NCBI RefSeq assembly: GCF_019734195.1 | Contig: NZ_JAASHM010000006.1 | Location: 62,001-126,000, forward strand | Reading direction: 5' to 3' | Length of the DNA: 64,000 nucleotides | Origin: Clostridium sp. K13 | GTDB lineage: Bacteria; Bacillota; Clostridia; Clostridiales; Clostridiaceae | Part shown: in pieces, positions 28,699 through 37,948 of the stretch | Numbering within the stretch: position 1 is the stretch's first letter | Layout of the letters: the number at the start of each line of letters is the position of its first letter | The notes under the pieces: model-generated | Databases searched by the model: none | What the model was told of the DNA's origin: nothing | What the model saw: the letters and a program-made list of their open reading frames with translations, nothing else | Program-made: the position numbers and the translations under genes

Positions 28699-29595
28699 CT
28701 AATCTAACCCATAAACAAAATGTCCTTTTTTAATTTCTTTCCATTTCATTTCTTTTCCTAAATATTCTTCATCTTCATACTTATAATCTGATACCATTTC
28801 TAAATCATTAGATTTTAAAGTTGGTACTAAAATTGCTTCTAATAGTGACTTTGTATAAGGATGAATAGGATTATTACAAAGTTCTTCTGTTTCTGCAAGT
28901 TCTACTATCTTTCCTTTATATATTACTGCTATTCTATCACTAATATATCTAACCATTGATAAATCATGTGAAATAAATAAACATGTTAATTCTCCATTAT
29001 TTTTTAACATTTTAAATAGATTAATTATTTGTGCTTGCATAGATACATCAAGGGAAGCTATTGGCTCATCTGCAATAATAAATTTAGGATTAACAGAAAG
29101 TGCTCTTGCTATAGCTACTCTCTGTCTTTGTCCACCTGAAAAATCATATGGATATTTATCTATAAATTCTTTATTTAAACCCACTAACTTCATCATTTCA
29201 TAAACTTTTTCATTTTGTTCACTTTTATTTTTATATATTTTTTTTATTTTTAAAGGCTCTGAAATTATATTTCCTATAGTCATTCTTGAATTTAATGATG
29301 AGGTTGAATCTTGAAATATAAATTGCACACTATTACTTATTAGTTTTTTTCTCAATTTATTATTTTTACTTATATTAATACCATCATAAATAATTTCACC
29401 ATCTGTAATTTTATTAATTCCAACAATACTTTTTCCTAAAGTAGATTTACCAGATCCAGATTCACCAACTAATCCTAATACTTCACCTTTATATACATCT
29501 AAAGAAATACCATCTAAAGCTTTTATTACCTTATTCTTATTTAATCTAAAGTATTGTTTAAGATTTTTTATCTCCAATATTTTTTCTTTATTCAT
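28699..29595 (-). CDS. nikE: nickel/peptide ABC transporter ATPase, NikE/OppF type
   Basis: 298 residues with Walker A GLVGESGSGKST, signature SGGQRQRVAIARAL, Walker B FIIADEPIASLD and the C-terminal oligopeptide/nickel transporter extension HPYTKSLLEAI. It is one of two ATPases powering the importer. It starts 2 nt after nikD and ends the operon before two terminators. Confidence 0.82.
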   Translation of the reverse strand: MNKEKILEIKNLKQYFRLNKNKVIKALDGISLDVYKGEVLGLVGESGSGKSTLGKSIVGINKITDGEIIYDGINISKNNKLRKKLISNSVQFIFQDSTSSLNSRMTIGNIISEPLKIKKIYKNKSEQNEKVYEMMKLVGLNKEFIDKYPYDFSGGQRQRVAIARALSVNPKFIIADEPIASLDVSMQAQIINLFKMLKNNGELTCLFISHDLSMVRYISDRIAVIYKGKIVELAETEELCNNPIHPYTKSLLEAILVPTLKSNDLEMVSDYKYEDEEYLGKEMKWKEIKKGHFVYGLD

Positions 29596-29597
29596 TA

Positions 29598-30614
29598 CTA
29601 ATTAGCCTGCTCCTCATTAATCTTAATTTCTTCTCTAATTTTACTTGCTTTTGGATGAAGTAACCATGTTGCTGCATAATGACTTTCACTCACTTTAAAC
29701 ATCGGTGGTTCCTCTAAAAAATCTATAATTAAAGGCTTCTTATTTCTTATTGCAAAAGCATCTCCCTTAGGAGGATTTAAAAGATTAGGGGGCATTCCTT
29801 CAATAGTTTCTAAATATTCTTTATTATTGTTTAATATTGGTAAACATGACATAAGCCCTATTGTATATGGATGTATTGGATTTAAAAATATCTCTTCCTT
29901 CTTACCTATTTCAACTATTTTTCCAGCATACATTACAGCTATTCTATCAGCAATTTCTGAAACAACTCCAAAATCATGAGTAATAAAAATTATTGATATA
30001 TTAGTTTTTCTTTGAATTGACTTTAATAAATCTAAAATTTGACGTTGAACTCTAACATCTAATGCTGTTGTAGGTTCATCAGCTATTAATAATTTGGGAT
30101 TACATGCTAAACTTATAGCAATTACAATTCTTTGTCTCATTCCACCTGAAAAATGATATGGATATTGATTATATCTATATTCTGCATTATCTATACCAAC
30201 TAACTCCATTAATTCTATAGCTCTCTTTTTTGCTTCAGCTTTACCTATATTATTATGAATTTTTAAAACTTCTACTATTTGTTTACCTACAGAAATAGTT
30301 GGATTTAATGAAGTCATAGGGTCTTGAAATATCATTGAAATATCCTTTCCCCTAACCTTAGTCATATCTTTTTCTTTGATATTAATTAAATTTTTTCCCT
30401 CTAAATTTACTTCTCCACCTTTTATATATCCATTTGTAGGCAATAATTTTAGTATACTTCTACATAGCATAGACTTACCACATCCTGATTCTCCTACTAT
30501 AGCTAAAATTTCACCATTATATAAATCAAAAGATACTTTTCTTATAGCTTTTACTTCACCATAATCTGTTTTAAAATTAACTTCTAAATCCTTCACTTCT
30601 AATAATTTATTCAT
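29598..30614 (-). CDS. nikD: nickel/peptide ABC transporter ATPase, NikD/OppD type
   Basis: 338 residues: Walker A IVGESGCGKSM, Q-loop MIFQDPMTSLNP, signature SGGMRQRIVIA, Walker B LLIADEPTTALD, and the C-terminal HYAATWLLHP stretch typical of OppD/DppD-type subunits. It forms the ATPase heterodimer with the next gene product. Only 51 nt, holding a 14-bp palindrome TAATAATATTATTA, separate it from the substrate-binding gene upstream. Confidence 0.82.
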   Translation of the reverse strand: MNKLLEVKDLEVNFKTDYGEVKAIRKVSFDLYNGEILAIVGESGCGKSMLCRSILKLLPTNGYIKGGEVNLEGKNLINIKEKDMTKVRGKDISMIFQDPMTSLNPTISVGKQIVEVLKIHNNIGKAEAKKRAIELMELVGIDNAEYRYNQYPYHFSGGMRQRIVIAISLACNPKLLIADEPTTALDVRVQRQILDLLKSIQRKTNISIIFITHDFGVVSEIADRIAVMYAGKIVEIGKKEEIFLNPIHPYTIGLMSCLPILNNNKEYLETIEGMPPNLLNPPKGDAFAIRNKKPLIIDFLEEPPMFKVSESHYAATWLLHPKASKIREEIKINEEQAN

Positions 30615-30665
30615 TTTAAATTTTCTCCTGTAATAATATTATTACGTCTATATACCCTTTAAAAT

Positions 30666-32246
30666 CTACTCTAAATCCCACTCTTCAACATTCCAGAATA
30701 TTCCTACCCCATGATGCCCTAGAACTGTCTCTCTAGTTATTCCTTTTAAATTACTATTTGCTACATAAACTGAATCTATATATGCAAAAAATGTATAAGG
30801 CATATCCTTTGTCATTTCCTCTTGAAATTCTTTATAATAATTTAATCTTTCTTCATACACATCAGTTTCTCTTGCTTTAATTAATAATTCATCTATTTTA
30901 CTATTAGAGTATGCATTATAATTAGCACCACCATTAGTAGAAAAAACCTTATAAGTATGGTCATCCGGATCAAATGGACTTCCCCATCCAATTAAGAATG
31001 TATCTTGGTTTTCCCAGTCTATTTTAGAATTAACAGCTACCTTAACATCTGCTCCAACTGCCTTAAGCTCTTGTGCTGCAAAGTTTGCCATATCAATTCT
31101 AACCTGATCTCCCTCACTACAAACTATTTCAAAACTTAACTTTGTACCATTCTTTTCATATATACCATCACTACCAAGAATCCAACCTGCCTCTTCTAAT
31201 AACTCCTTAGTCTTATCTGGGTTATAATCAAACTTTTCAATATCTGGATTATTATAATCGCCCATTTGAATTGGTGAATAAGCAACTTCCCCATATCCTA
31301 ATAAAATACTATCTACCATTGCCTGTCTATTAATTGCATAACTTAATGCGTTAGGTAATTCTCTATTTTCTGCAAAAAGCGGATTATTAAAATTATACAT
31401 TATACCTCTATAATCAGCAGTCTTCATTATATCTACTACATAATTATCATTATTTTTAAAAGTTTCTATATCTTTTGGAGTAACTTGAGCTAAATCTAAT
31501 TCTCCACTTTTAAGTTGTATTACTCTTGCCTTTGAATCATCAACAATTTTAAATATTATCTTATCTATTTTAGGATTATTTCTAAAATACTCTTCATTTT
31601 TTACAAGGGTAATACTTTGCCCTTCATCCCATGCACTCAACTTATATGGACCAGTTCCTATTGGATTTCTATTAAAATCACTAGTTGTAATATCTTGACC
31701 ATCTAATATATGTTTTGGTATAACACCTACAGTTAAATAATCTAATAATGCAACATTTTCATTTTTCAGAATAATTTTTACTACATAATCATCTACTATT
31801 TCTATGTCTTTTATATCTTCATAATTTGTTGCTATTTCTGAACCTATTTCTGGATCTTTTATAACTTCATAAGTATACTTAACATCTTCTGCTGTAAAAG
31901 GTTCTCCATCATGCCACTTTATATCTTTTCTTAGATAAAATGTATAAGTTAAGTTATCTTTATCATATTCCCAACGTTCTGCAAGCGCTGGTTCAATATT
32001 GTTATCTTTATCATGGGCTGTAAGTCCATTAAATAAAAGTGAGTTTATTTCTCCATGCTCATATAATGCTGGATTAATACTTGTATAATCGCCACTTCCA
32101 TAAACTAATACTTTTTCATCACTTTTTTCTGCCGTAATATTCTCACTTCCTGTAGATTTATCCTCCACCTTTGAATTAGTTCCACATCCAACAAGCAATG
32201 CTAATCCTAATGATAATATTATTGCTTTTACCCCTCTAAATTTCAT
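30666..32246 (-). CDS. nikA: nickel/peptide ABC transporter substrate-binding lipoprotein (operon copy)
   Basis: 526 residues with lipobox LLVGC (cysteine 21) and the SBP family 5 fold: VYGSGDYTSINPALYEHGEI, WHDGEPFTAEDVKYTYE, NPIGTGPYKLS. It is anchored outside the membrane and feeds the NikB/NikC channel. It sits between nikC and nikD. A paralogue at 26789-28327 has much the same sequence. The nickel assignment depends on neighbours; SBP family 5 also binds peptides, haem and metallophores. Confidence 0.75.
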   Translation of the reverse strand: MKFRGVKAIILSLGLALLVGCGTNSKVEDKSTGSENITAEKSDEKVLVYGSGDYTSINPALYEHGEINSLLFNGLTAHDKDNNIEPALAERWEYDKDNLTYTFYLRKDIKWHDGEPFTAEDVKYTYEVIKDPEIGSEIATNYEDIKDIEIVDDYVVKIILKNENVALLDYLTVGVIPKHILDGQDITTSDFNRNPIGTGPYKLSAWDEGQSITLVKNEEYFRNNPKIDKIIFKIVDDSKARVIQLKSGELDLAQVTPKDIETFKNNDNYVVDIMKTADYRGIMYNFNNPLFAENRELPNALSYAINRQAMVDSILLGYGEVAYSPIQMGDYNNPDIEKFDYNPDKTKELLEEAGWILGSDGIYEKNGTKLSFEIVCSEGDQVRIDMANFAAQELKAVGADVKVAVNSKIDWENQDTFLIGWGSPFDPDDHTYKVFSTNGGANYNAYSNSKIDELLIKARETDVYEERLNYYKEFQEEMTKDMPYTFFAYIDSVYVANSNLKGITRETVLGHHGVGIFWNVEEWDLE

Positions 32247-32261
32247 GATACCCCTCCATTT

Positions 32262-33161
32262 TTATAAGTTATTATATTTTTTAATATTTTTTCTTCTTAA
32301 ATAATTACCTATATTAGCAATAGAAACAAGTGTTACTACTAAGAATAAACCTGGAATTAAAATTATCCACCAATAATTAGATAGTAATGCATCTTGAGCT
32401 AATGAAAGCATACTACCCCAAGATATTATCTCAATAGGTAATCCAATTCCTAAAAAGCTTAATGTTGATTCTGTTGCAATGGCAGAACCTATATTACTAA
32501 CTACCATAAACATTATTGAAGATATAAAATTAGGTACTAAATGTTGTTTTACTATATAAAAAAATTTTCCTCCCATTATTTTTGCAGCCAATATATACTC
32601 GCTATTTCTTATTTGCCTTACTTCACTTCTTACTATCTTTGATATACTCATCCAACTTACTAAACCAATTACTATTGATATTGAAACTGGATTACTTCCA
32701 CCTATAATTGCTTGAACAAAAATTATTATTAATATTGATGGTATGCTAAGTAATATTTCAGTTGCCTTCATCATTAAATCATCAATCCACTCTGGTGCCA
32801 TTCCACTAATACTTCCATATACAATTGCAAAAGTTGTTGATATTATTGTTGAAAATATACCTATAAATAAAGAAATTCTTCCACCATACCATATATCTGA
32901 AAAAATATCTCTTCCCATTGAATCCGTCCCAAAATAAAAAATGCTATTTGGTGAAACATTTGAATTTGCTAAATCTATAAATTTAGGATTATGAGTCATT
33001 ATAATATTTGAAAATAAACATCCTAAAATTATTATTGTTAATACTACCATAGACATAATAGGGAATTTTTTTGGTAATTTAAAATTCTTTTTAATATCTT
33101 TATGTTCTATAAAACTCTCCTTATCTTTAACAATTTCAAAGTTATTAATATCAAGGTTCAA
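32262..33161 (-). CDS. nikC: nickel/peptide ABC transporter permease, NikC type
   Basis: A BPD-type permease with an N-terminal tail and six hydrophobic segments; FGTDSMGRDIFSDIWYGGR and the EAA loop AAKIMGGKFFYIVKQHLVPN are visible, ending in a basic RRKNIKK tail. Start: I prefer TTG 33161, 5 nt after AAAGGGGTGA and overlapping the nikB stop by 11 nt; an ATG at 33179 lies upstream of that site in the same frame. It pairs with NikB as membrane channel. Confidence 0.8.
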   Translation of the reverse strand: MNLDINNFEIVKDKESFIEHKDIKKNFKLPKKFPIMSMVVLTIIILGCLFSNIIMTHNPKFIDLANSNVSPNSIFYFGTDSMGRDIFSDIWYGGRISLFIGIFSTIISTTFAIVYGSISGMAPEWIDDLMMKATEILLSIPSILIIIFVQAIIGGSNPVSISIVIGLVSWMSISKIVRSEVRQIRNSEYILAAKIMGGKFFYIVKQHLVPNFISSIMFMVVSNIGSAIATESTLSFLGIGLPIEIISWGSMLSLAQDALLSNYWWIILIPGLFLVVTLVSIANIGNYLRRKNIKKYNNL

Positions 33162-34131
33162 ATATCTCACCCCTTTCATACTTCATTCTTGGATCTATCT
33201 TAGTATTGATTATTTGAGCTACCATATTTGAAACTAATACTAATATTCCTGTAATAAGAGTTAATATCATAAGCATATTATAATCATGATATTTTGCACT
33301 TTCAAAAATTAAGGTCCCTATTCCAGGATAGGAAAATACCTTTTCAACAACATAAGTCCCTGCTAATATATGTGGAACAGAAACTGCCATTATAGTTATA
33401 AAAGATGGTGCAATATTTCTTAAGCAATGCCTATAAATAATTTGACTCTTATTTAAGCCTTTAACTTTTGCAAGCAATACATAATCTTCTCTCATTTCCT
33501 CTAATATTTTGTTTCTTACCATATAAGCGTAATACCATAAATGTCCTAATATTAATACTATTAAAGGTAAAATTAAGTGTATAATTCTATCACCTATATT
33601 ATCTGACATTCCAATTGAATATGCCCCGCTAGTTGGTAAAATAGCTAAGTTTACTCCGAAAATTAAAATAAGTATTAATGATATCCAAAATGACGGTATA
33701 CAGGATGTTATATTACCAATAGTAATTATTATCCTATCTAGTATTCTATCTTCATGTAAAGCACAATATATTCCTAAAAGTAATGCTAATAAAAAAGTAG
33801 AAATATATGCAATTCCTCCTAAAATAATTGTATTTAAACATACATCTCCAATAACTGCCTTTACATCTCTTTTATATTTATATGAAATTCCAAAATCACC
33901 TTTTGTTATTCCTTTTATCCACTTACCATACTGAACATGAATAGGGGAATTAAGTCCTAATTTCTCCATAGCACTTTCTTTTTGCTCCTTATTCATTCTT
34001 TCAATAGCATTTCCATAATAAGCTTCAAGAGGATCTCCTGGAGATAATCTTGCCATATAAAATACAACTATTGATAGCAAGAATACCGCAATTAAACACT
34101 GTAAAAATTTTTTCAATATAATTTTAATCAT
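33151..34131 (-). CDS. nikB: nickel/peptide ABC transporter permease, NikB type
   Basis: 326 residues, first gene of the importer operon. N-terminal membrane segment AVFLLSIVVFYMARLSPGDP, the typical IPSFWISLILILIFG and the EAA loop LAKVKGLNKSQIIYRHCLRN. Ribosome site AAAGGAG. Its ATG lies about 20 nt after the leader terminator, so expression depends on read-through of that leader. Confidence 0.82.
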   Translation of the reverse strand: MIKIILKKFLQCLIAVFLLSIVVFYMARLSPGDPLEAYYGNAIERMNKEQKESAMEKLGLNSPIHVQYGKWIKGITKGDFGISYKYKRDVKAVIGDVCLNTIILGGIAYISTFLLALLLGIYCALHEDRILDRIIITIGNITSCIPSFWISLILILIFGVNLAILPTSGAYSIGMSDNIGDRIIHLILPLIVLILGHLWYYAYMVRNKILEEMREDYVLLAKVKGLNKSQIIYRHCLRNIAPSFITIMAVSVPHILAGTYVVEKVFSYPGIGTLIFESAKYHDYNMLMILTLITGILVLVSNMVAQIINTKIDPRMKYERGEIFEP

Positions 34132-34150
34132 TTCTATCTCCTTTAATTAC

Positions 34151-34264
34151 TAAACAAAAAAACCACGAAAAAAGATAACGAATTTTTATCGTTAACCTTC
34201 GTGGTTATTATAAATACTATCATATTAAGTTTAATTTACTGAATATAAGCCTTCGTGACTTACA
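34151..34264 (-). ncRNA. tandem-hairpin leader with terminator, copy 1 (upstream of nikB)
   Basis: Minus strand. Hairpin A (34262-34246) is TAAGTC-ACGAA-GGCTTA; TATTCAGTAA follows; hairpin B (34207-34193) is TAACC-ACGAA-GGTTA. AACCACGAA (34206-34198), which makes the 5' arm and loop of B, pairs instead with TTCGTGGTT (34169-34161), with inner stem TAACGA / TCGTTA, and a tail of TTTTTGTTTA: a terminator exclusive with B. The predicted start site is 0-2 nt before hairpin A. I know no riboswitch family with this consensus. Stabilising B would be expected to permit nikB transcription. Confidence 0.75.
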
Positions 34265-34270
34265 TTATAT

Positions 34271-34299
34271 ATATTACCCCTTTAACCATTTATTGTCAA
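34271..34299 (-). promoter_or_regulatory. promoter of the nik operon
   Basis: A perfect -35 TTGACA (34299-34294) and TAATAT (34276-34271) 17 bp apart on the minus strand. The -35 lies just past the hypB stop. The predicted start, near 34264, places the leader hairpin at the very 5' end of the RNA. Confidence 0.75.
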
Positions 34300-34300
34300 T

Positions 34301-34951
34301 CTATTTTTCTTTCATTTTATCTTCTATGTGTTTAACTAATGAATCAATTTCTCTTCCTGTTCTACTAGAAACTTTAAATATACTGCAATCACTATTAATA
34401 CTTCTTGTATCTTTTTCTACTTTATTTTCATTAAAATCAAAATGTTCCATCATATCGTATTTATTTAATACAAGTATATTACTTTCTGCAAATAATAATG
34501 GATACTTTTCAACTTTATCATCACCTTCTGGAATACTTAATATTGCTATTTTTAAATTTTCTCCAATATCAAATTCTGCAGGACAAATTAAATTACCTAT
34601 GTTTTCAACAAAAATAATATCTATTTCATCTAAATCAAAATATCCTAATATTTCTTTAATAGATAATGGTGCTATGTGACATGCTCCATTTAAATTTAAT
34701 TGTACTACTGCAATACCTAACTTATCAATTTTTTCAGCATCTACTTGGCCGGCAATATCGCCTTCAATAACAGCTATATTATATTTTTCTTTCAAAGCTT
34801 TTATTAATTCAATTATTAACGTTGTTTTTCCTGTTCCAGGAGATCCCATTACATTTATTAAAAATATATTCTTTTCTTTTAGTATTTCCTTTATTTCATT
34901 ACCACATTCATCTCTATAATCAATTTCTTGTTTTATCACCTTTATATTCAT
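34301..34951 (-). CDS. hypB: nickel-incorporation GTPase HypB
   Basis: 216 residues. P-loop VMGSPGTGKTT, metal-site GACHIAP, FVENIGNLICPAEFD with the conserved cysteine, and base motif LNKYDM. HypB loads nickel into [NiFe] hydrogenase. There is no histidine-rich N-terminal stretch and no hydrogenase or other hyp gene in the window, so it may here serve urease as well, or a hydrogenase encoded elsewhere; both are inference. It is immediately upstream of the nik promoter. Confidence 0.9.
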   Translation of the reverse strand: MNIKVIKQEIDYRDECGNEIKEILKEKNIFLINVMGSPGTGKTTLIIELIKALKEKYNIAVIEGDIAGQVDAEKIDKLGIAVVQLNLNGACHIAPLSIKEILGYFDLDEIDIIFVENIGNLICPAEFDIGENLKIAILSIPEGDDKVEKYPLLFAESNILVLNKYDMMEHFDFNENKVEKDTRSINSDCSIFKVSSRTGREIDSLVKHIEDKMKEK

Positions 34952-35107
34952 AAATTTCTCCTTAATAGTTAATAATAATTTTATTGTAATAATTTACTTT
35001 ATTTAAATAATATTATATATTATTATTATATATTTTACCATTATTAAAACAATATTATTCTAAAAAGGAATATTTTTCATATAAAACATCTTCATGGAGG
35101 AAGTGTA

Positions 35108-35530
35108 ATGATTATAGCTATTTTTGATACTAACGGAGCTGGTCTTGGTCAAAACATCATTAAAAGATTAAAAAAAGATTTATCTAATGATATTAATATA
35201 ATTGCACTTGGTACTAATACATTTGCAACTTCAAAAATGGTTAAGGCTGGAGCTCATGTTGGTGTAAGTGGTGAAAAGGCTATTAGTTCTTTTTGTAAAA
35301 AAAACAAAGTAGATTGTATCATTGCTCCTATTGGTATATTATGCAATGGTGAAAAGGATATGGAGTTATGCCCTAGTATATGCAAATCAATTATAAATAT
35401 GGACTGCACTAAATATATACTTCCACTACAAAAATATGATATATATATACCCGGTACAAGAAATTTTCAAATTAAGGATTTTATAGAAGAAATACTTTCT
35501 GATATTAAAAATAAAATGGTGACAAGTTAA
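35108..35530 (+). CDS. DUF3842-like protein
   Basis: 140 residues, opening with a Rossmann-like nucleotide motif IAIFDTNGAGLGQNIIKRL, then IALGTNTFATSKMVKAGA and a possible metal site LCNGEKDMELCPSICKSI. I assign it to DUF3842 by overall pattern; function unknown. It is divergent from hypB across a 156-bp AT-rich gap and has a strong GGAGGAAG ribosome site. Cysteines and nickel-gene neighbours hint at a metal link, which is speculative. Confidence 0.7.
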   Translation: MIIAIFDTNGAGLGQNIIKRLKKDLSNDINIIALGTNTFATSKMVKAGAHVGVSGEKAISSFCKKNKVDCIIAPIGILCNGEKDMELCPSICKSIINMDCTKYILPLQKYDIYIPGTRNFQIKDFIEEILSDIKNKMVTS

Positions 35531-35562
35531 ATAACCTTTATTTTAACTTATCACCATTTTTT
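35513..35562. terminator. bidirectional terminator hairpin
   Basis: AAATGGTGA with AAGTTAA pairs with TTAACTT and TCACCATTT, each side having one unpaired base; T-run after it on the plus strand. It overlaps the last codons of the DUF3842 gene and ends at the stop codon of the convergent exonuclease gene. Confidence 0.75.
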
Positions 35563-36313
35563 ATTTTAAAATTAATTCAACAGGACAATGATCTGAACCT
35601 AAAATTTCAGTATGTATTTTAGCATCTTCTAATCTATCTTTTAAATTTTCTGATACTATAAAATAGTCTATTCTCCATCCTGCATTATTCTTTCTTGCAT
35701 TAAATCTATATGACCACCAAGAATATATATCCTTTAAATCAGGATAAAAATATCTAAAGGTATCTATAAACCCGTCTTCTAATAAAGCAGTAAACTTTTC
35801 TCTTTCTTCATCAGTAAATCCTGCATTTTTTCTATTAGTTTTAGGATTCTTTAAGTCTATTTCTTTATGTGCAACATTTAAATCTCCACAAACTATTACA
35901 GGCTTACTTTCTTCTAATGCTTTTAAATAACATTTAAAGTCATCTTCCCATTTCATTCTATAATCTAATCTTGCAAGCTCATTTTGTGAATTAGGTGTAT
36001 AAACTGTAATCATAAAAAAATCTTCAAATTCTAATGTAATTACTCTTCCTTCTTTATCATGCTCTTCAATTCCTAATCCATATCTAACTGATAATGGCTC
36101 TTTCTTTGTGAATATAGCCGTACCGCTATATCCTTTCTTTTCAGCATAATTCCAATATTGATGATATCCTTCAAGTTCAAGATTTATTTGTCCTTCTTGT
36201 AGTTTACTTTCTTGTATACAAAAAATATCTGCATCAACTTCATTGAAAAAATCAACAAAACCTTTTTGTACACAAGCTCTTATTCCGTTTACATTCCATG
36301 ATATTAATTTCAT
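35561..36313 (-). CDS. xth: exodeoxyribonuclease III (AP endonuclease)
   Basis: 250 residues starting at ATG 36313 (GGAGGAAAAG upstream). Motifs of the EEP family: [55 protein letters not shown] and GSDHCPVEL. It cuts at abasic sites in DNA repair and has 3'-5' exonuclease activity. Single gene. Confidence 0.95.
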   Translation of the reverse strand: MKLISWNVNGIRACVQKGFVDFFNEVDADIFCIQESKLQEGQINLELEGYHQYWNYAEKKGYSGTAIFTKKEPLSVRYGLGIEEHDKEGRVITLEFEDFFMITVYTPNSQNELARLDYRMKWEDDFKCYLKALEESKPVIVCGDLNVAHKEIDLKNPKTNRKNAGFTDEEREKFTALLEDGFIDTFRYFYPDLKDIYSWWSYRFNARKNNAGWRIDYFIVSENLKDRLEDAKIHTEILGSDHCPVELILK

Positions 36314-36337
36314 TCTTTTCCTCCAAAGATTCTTCAT

Positions 36338-36700
36338 TAAAGTTAAAACTTAAATGTTTAGTTAAATTACTATTTAATAATTTAACTAAATTGCGAAGTA
36401 ATTTATAGTTAAGGGCCTTTGGCCAGTTAAGTTTTTTGAACATTGCTTCTCTAGTTTAAAAAGGTTAAAAATTGACTACGTCAATGGTAAGAGCCTTACG
36501 GCTAGTTAAGTAAGAAACTTCTTAGGAAGTTTACAAAATATATACTCAAAAAAATTATGAAGTAATTTCCTCCTTAGCTTTTTACCCTTTACTTTAGCAA
36601 ATACTTACCTGTGATTAATTAGCTAAAGCTATATTAATTACTTTAACTTGGCCGTTACGCCCTTAGCCTTCATTTTTCTTCACAATATTATTCGATTATT
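36338..36700. repeat. array of short palindromes in a 400-bp intergenic region
   Basis: No gene is seen in 36314-36712. Instead there are at least six short palindromic units: GGGCC-ttt-GGCC (36413-36424), ATTGAC-tac-GTCAAT (36471-36485), GAGCC-tta-CGGCT (36491-36503), AAACTTC-TTAG-GAAGTTT (36515-36532), AGCT-aa-AGCT (36621-36630) and a reverse-oriented GGCC-gttac-GCCC (36650-36662). Several are flanked by GTTAA or TTAAC. This looks like a cluster of REP-like clostridial intergenic repeats. Confidence 0.6.
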
Positions 36701-36712
36701 TAACAAATAATC

Positions 36713-37948
36713 TTATCTATATAAAGGATATTTAGCACAAAGTGTTTTTACCCTTTCTCTTAGTCCATTTAAATCACTATTTCTATTTTCTATAACATCA
36801 TTTATTATTGTTGCTATTTCCTTCATTGCTTCTGTATCAAAGCCTCTTGTAGTAACTGCAGCAGTTCCTATTCTTACTCCTGATGTAACAAAAGGACTTC
36901 TTGTTTCATTTGGAACTGTGTTTTTATTAACAGTAATTCCAATAGAATCTAAAAGATTTTCTGCTTCTTTACCTGTGATATCTTTATTAGTTAAATCTAC
37001 AAGAATTAAATGATTATCTGTTCCATTAGAAACTAATTTAAATCCATACTTAACTAACTCTTCTCCTAAAACCTTACAATTTAAAACTACATTTTTCATA
37101 TATGTCTTAAAATTAGGCTCTAATGCTTCTTTAAAGCATACAGCTTTAGCAGCAATTACATGCATAAGAGGTCCACCTTGCATTCCTGGGAATATATTCT
37201 TATCTAATGCTTTAGCATATTTTTCTTTACAAAGAATTAATCCACCTCTTGGTCCTCTTAAAGTTTTATGTGTTGTAGAAGTTACAAAATCAGCATATGG
37301 TACTGGTGAAGGATGCTCACCTGCAGCTACTAATCCAGCTATATGTGCCATATCAACCATGAAATATGCTCCAACTTCATCGCAAATTTCCTTAAATTTT
37401 TCAAAATCTATAATTCTTGAATATGCACTAGCCCCTGCAACTATTAATTTAGGTTTATGCTTTAATGCAAGCTCTCTTACCTTTTCATAATTAATTGTTT
37501 CAGTTTCACTATCAACTCCATATGAAACAAAATTAAATAATTTTCCTGAGAAATTTACTGGTGAACCATGAGTTAAGTGACCACCATGACTTAAGTCCAT
37601 TCCAAGCACTGTATCTCCAGGTTCTAATATTGTAAAGTACACAGCCATATTTGCTTGTGATCCTGAATGTGGTTGTACATTAACATGTTCAGCCCCAAAA
37701 AGCTCCTTAGCTCTATTTCTAGCTATTTCTTCAACCTCGTCAACTATTTCACAGCCTCCATAATAACGCTTACTTGGATATCCTTCTGCATACTTATTAG
37801 TTAAATGAGAACCCATAGCTTCCATTACAGCTTCTGATGCAAAATTCTCAGATGCAATAAGCTCTATCCCTTCTCTTTGTCTTTTTAATTCTTTTTCCAT
37901 TAAGTCACAAATTTCTTTGTCCTCAATATTTAAATTTTTAAAATTCAT
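36713..37948 (-). CDS. glyA: serine hydroxymethyltransferase
   Basis: 411 residues, full length. N-terminal [17 protein letters not shown] lysine in [28 protein letters not shown] and the C-terminal [14 protein letters not shown]. It converts serine and tetrahydrofolate to glycine and methylene-tetrahydrofolate. No glycine riboswitch or other leader is visible in the 141 nt upstream. Confidence 0.97.
   Translation of the reverse strand: MNFKNLNIEDKEICDLMEKELKRQREGIELIASENFASEAVMEAMGSHLTNKYAEGYPSKRYYGGCEIVDEVEEIARNRAKELFGAEHVNVQPHSGSQANMAVYFTILEPGDTVLGMDLSHGGHLTHGSPVNFSGKLFNFVSYGVDSETETINYEKVRELALKHKPKLIVAGASAYSRIIDFEKFKEICDEVGAYFMVDMAHIAGLVAAGEHPSPVPYADFVTSTTHKTLRGPRGGLILCKEKYAKALDKNIFPGMQGGPLMHVIAAKAVCFKEALEPNFKTYMKNVVLNCKVLGEELVKYGFKLVSNGTDNHLILVDLTNKDITGKEAENLLDSIGITVNKNTVPNETRSPFVTSGVRIGTAAVTTRGFDTEAMKEIATIINDVIENRNSDLNGLRERVKTLCAKYPLYR

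Noticed and set aside
34192-34262. ANTAR two-hairpin antiterminator target
   Set aside because: ANTAR targets have hexaloops with A at position 1 and G at position 4. Here both loops are five bases, ACGAR, closed by C-G, and no ANTAR protein is encoded nearby.
34151-34264. NiCo (czcD) riboswitch
   Set aside because: The four-way junction and conserved purine-rich internal loops of that family, as I know them, are not present; the leader has two small hairpins and a terminator.
18927-34951. Recently acquired nickel-urease island
   Set aside because: Base composition and codon use look like the neighbours, and no integrase, transposase, tRNA target or flanking direct repeat is seen.
36252-36443. 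Short minus-strand open frame through the palindrome patch
   Set aside because: It runs out of frame across the start of xth and the repeat region, has no ribosome site and no plausible protein composition.
36338-36700. CRISPR array
   Set aside because: Repeat units differ in sequence, direction and spacing, there are no uniform spacers, and no cas gene is in the window.
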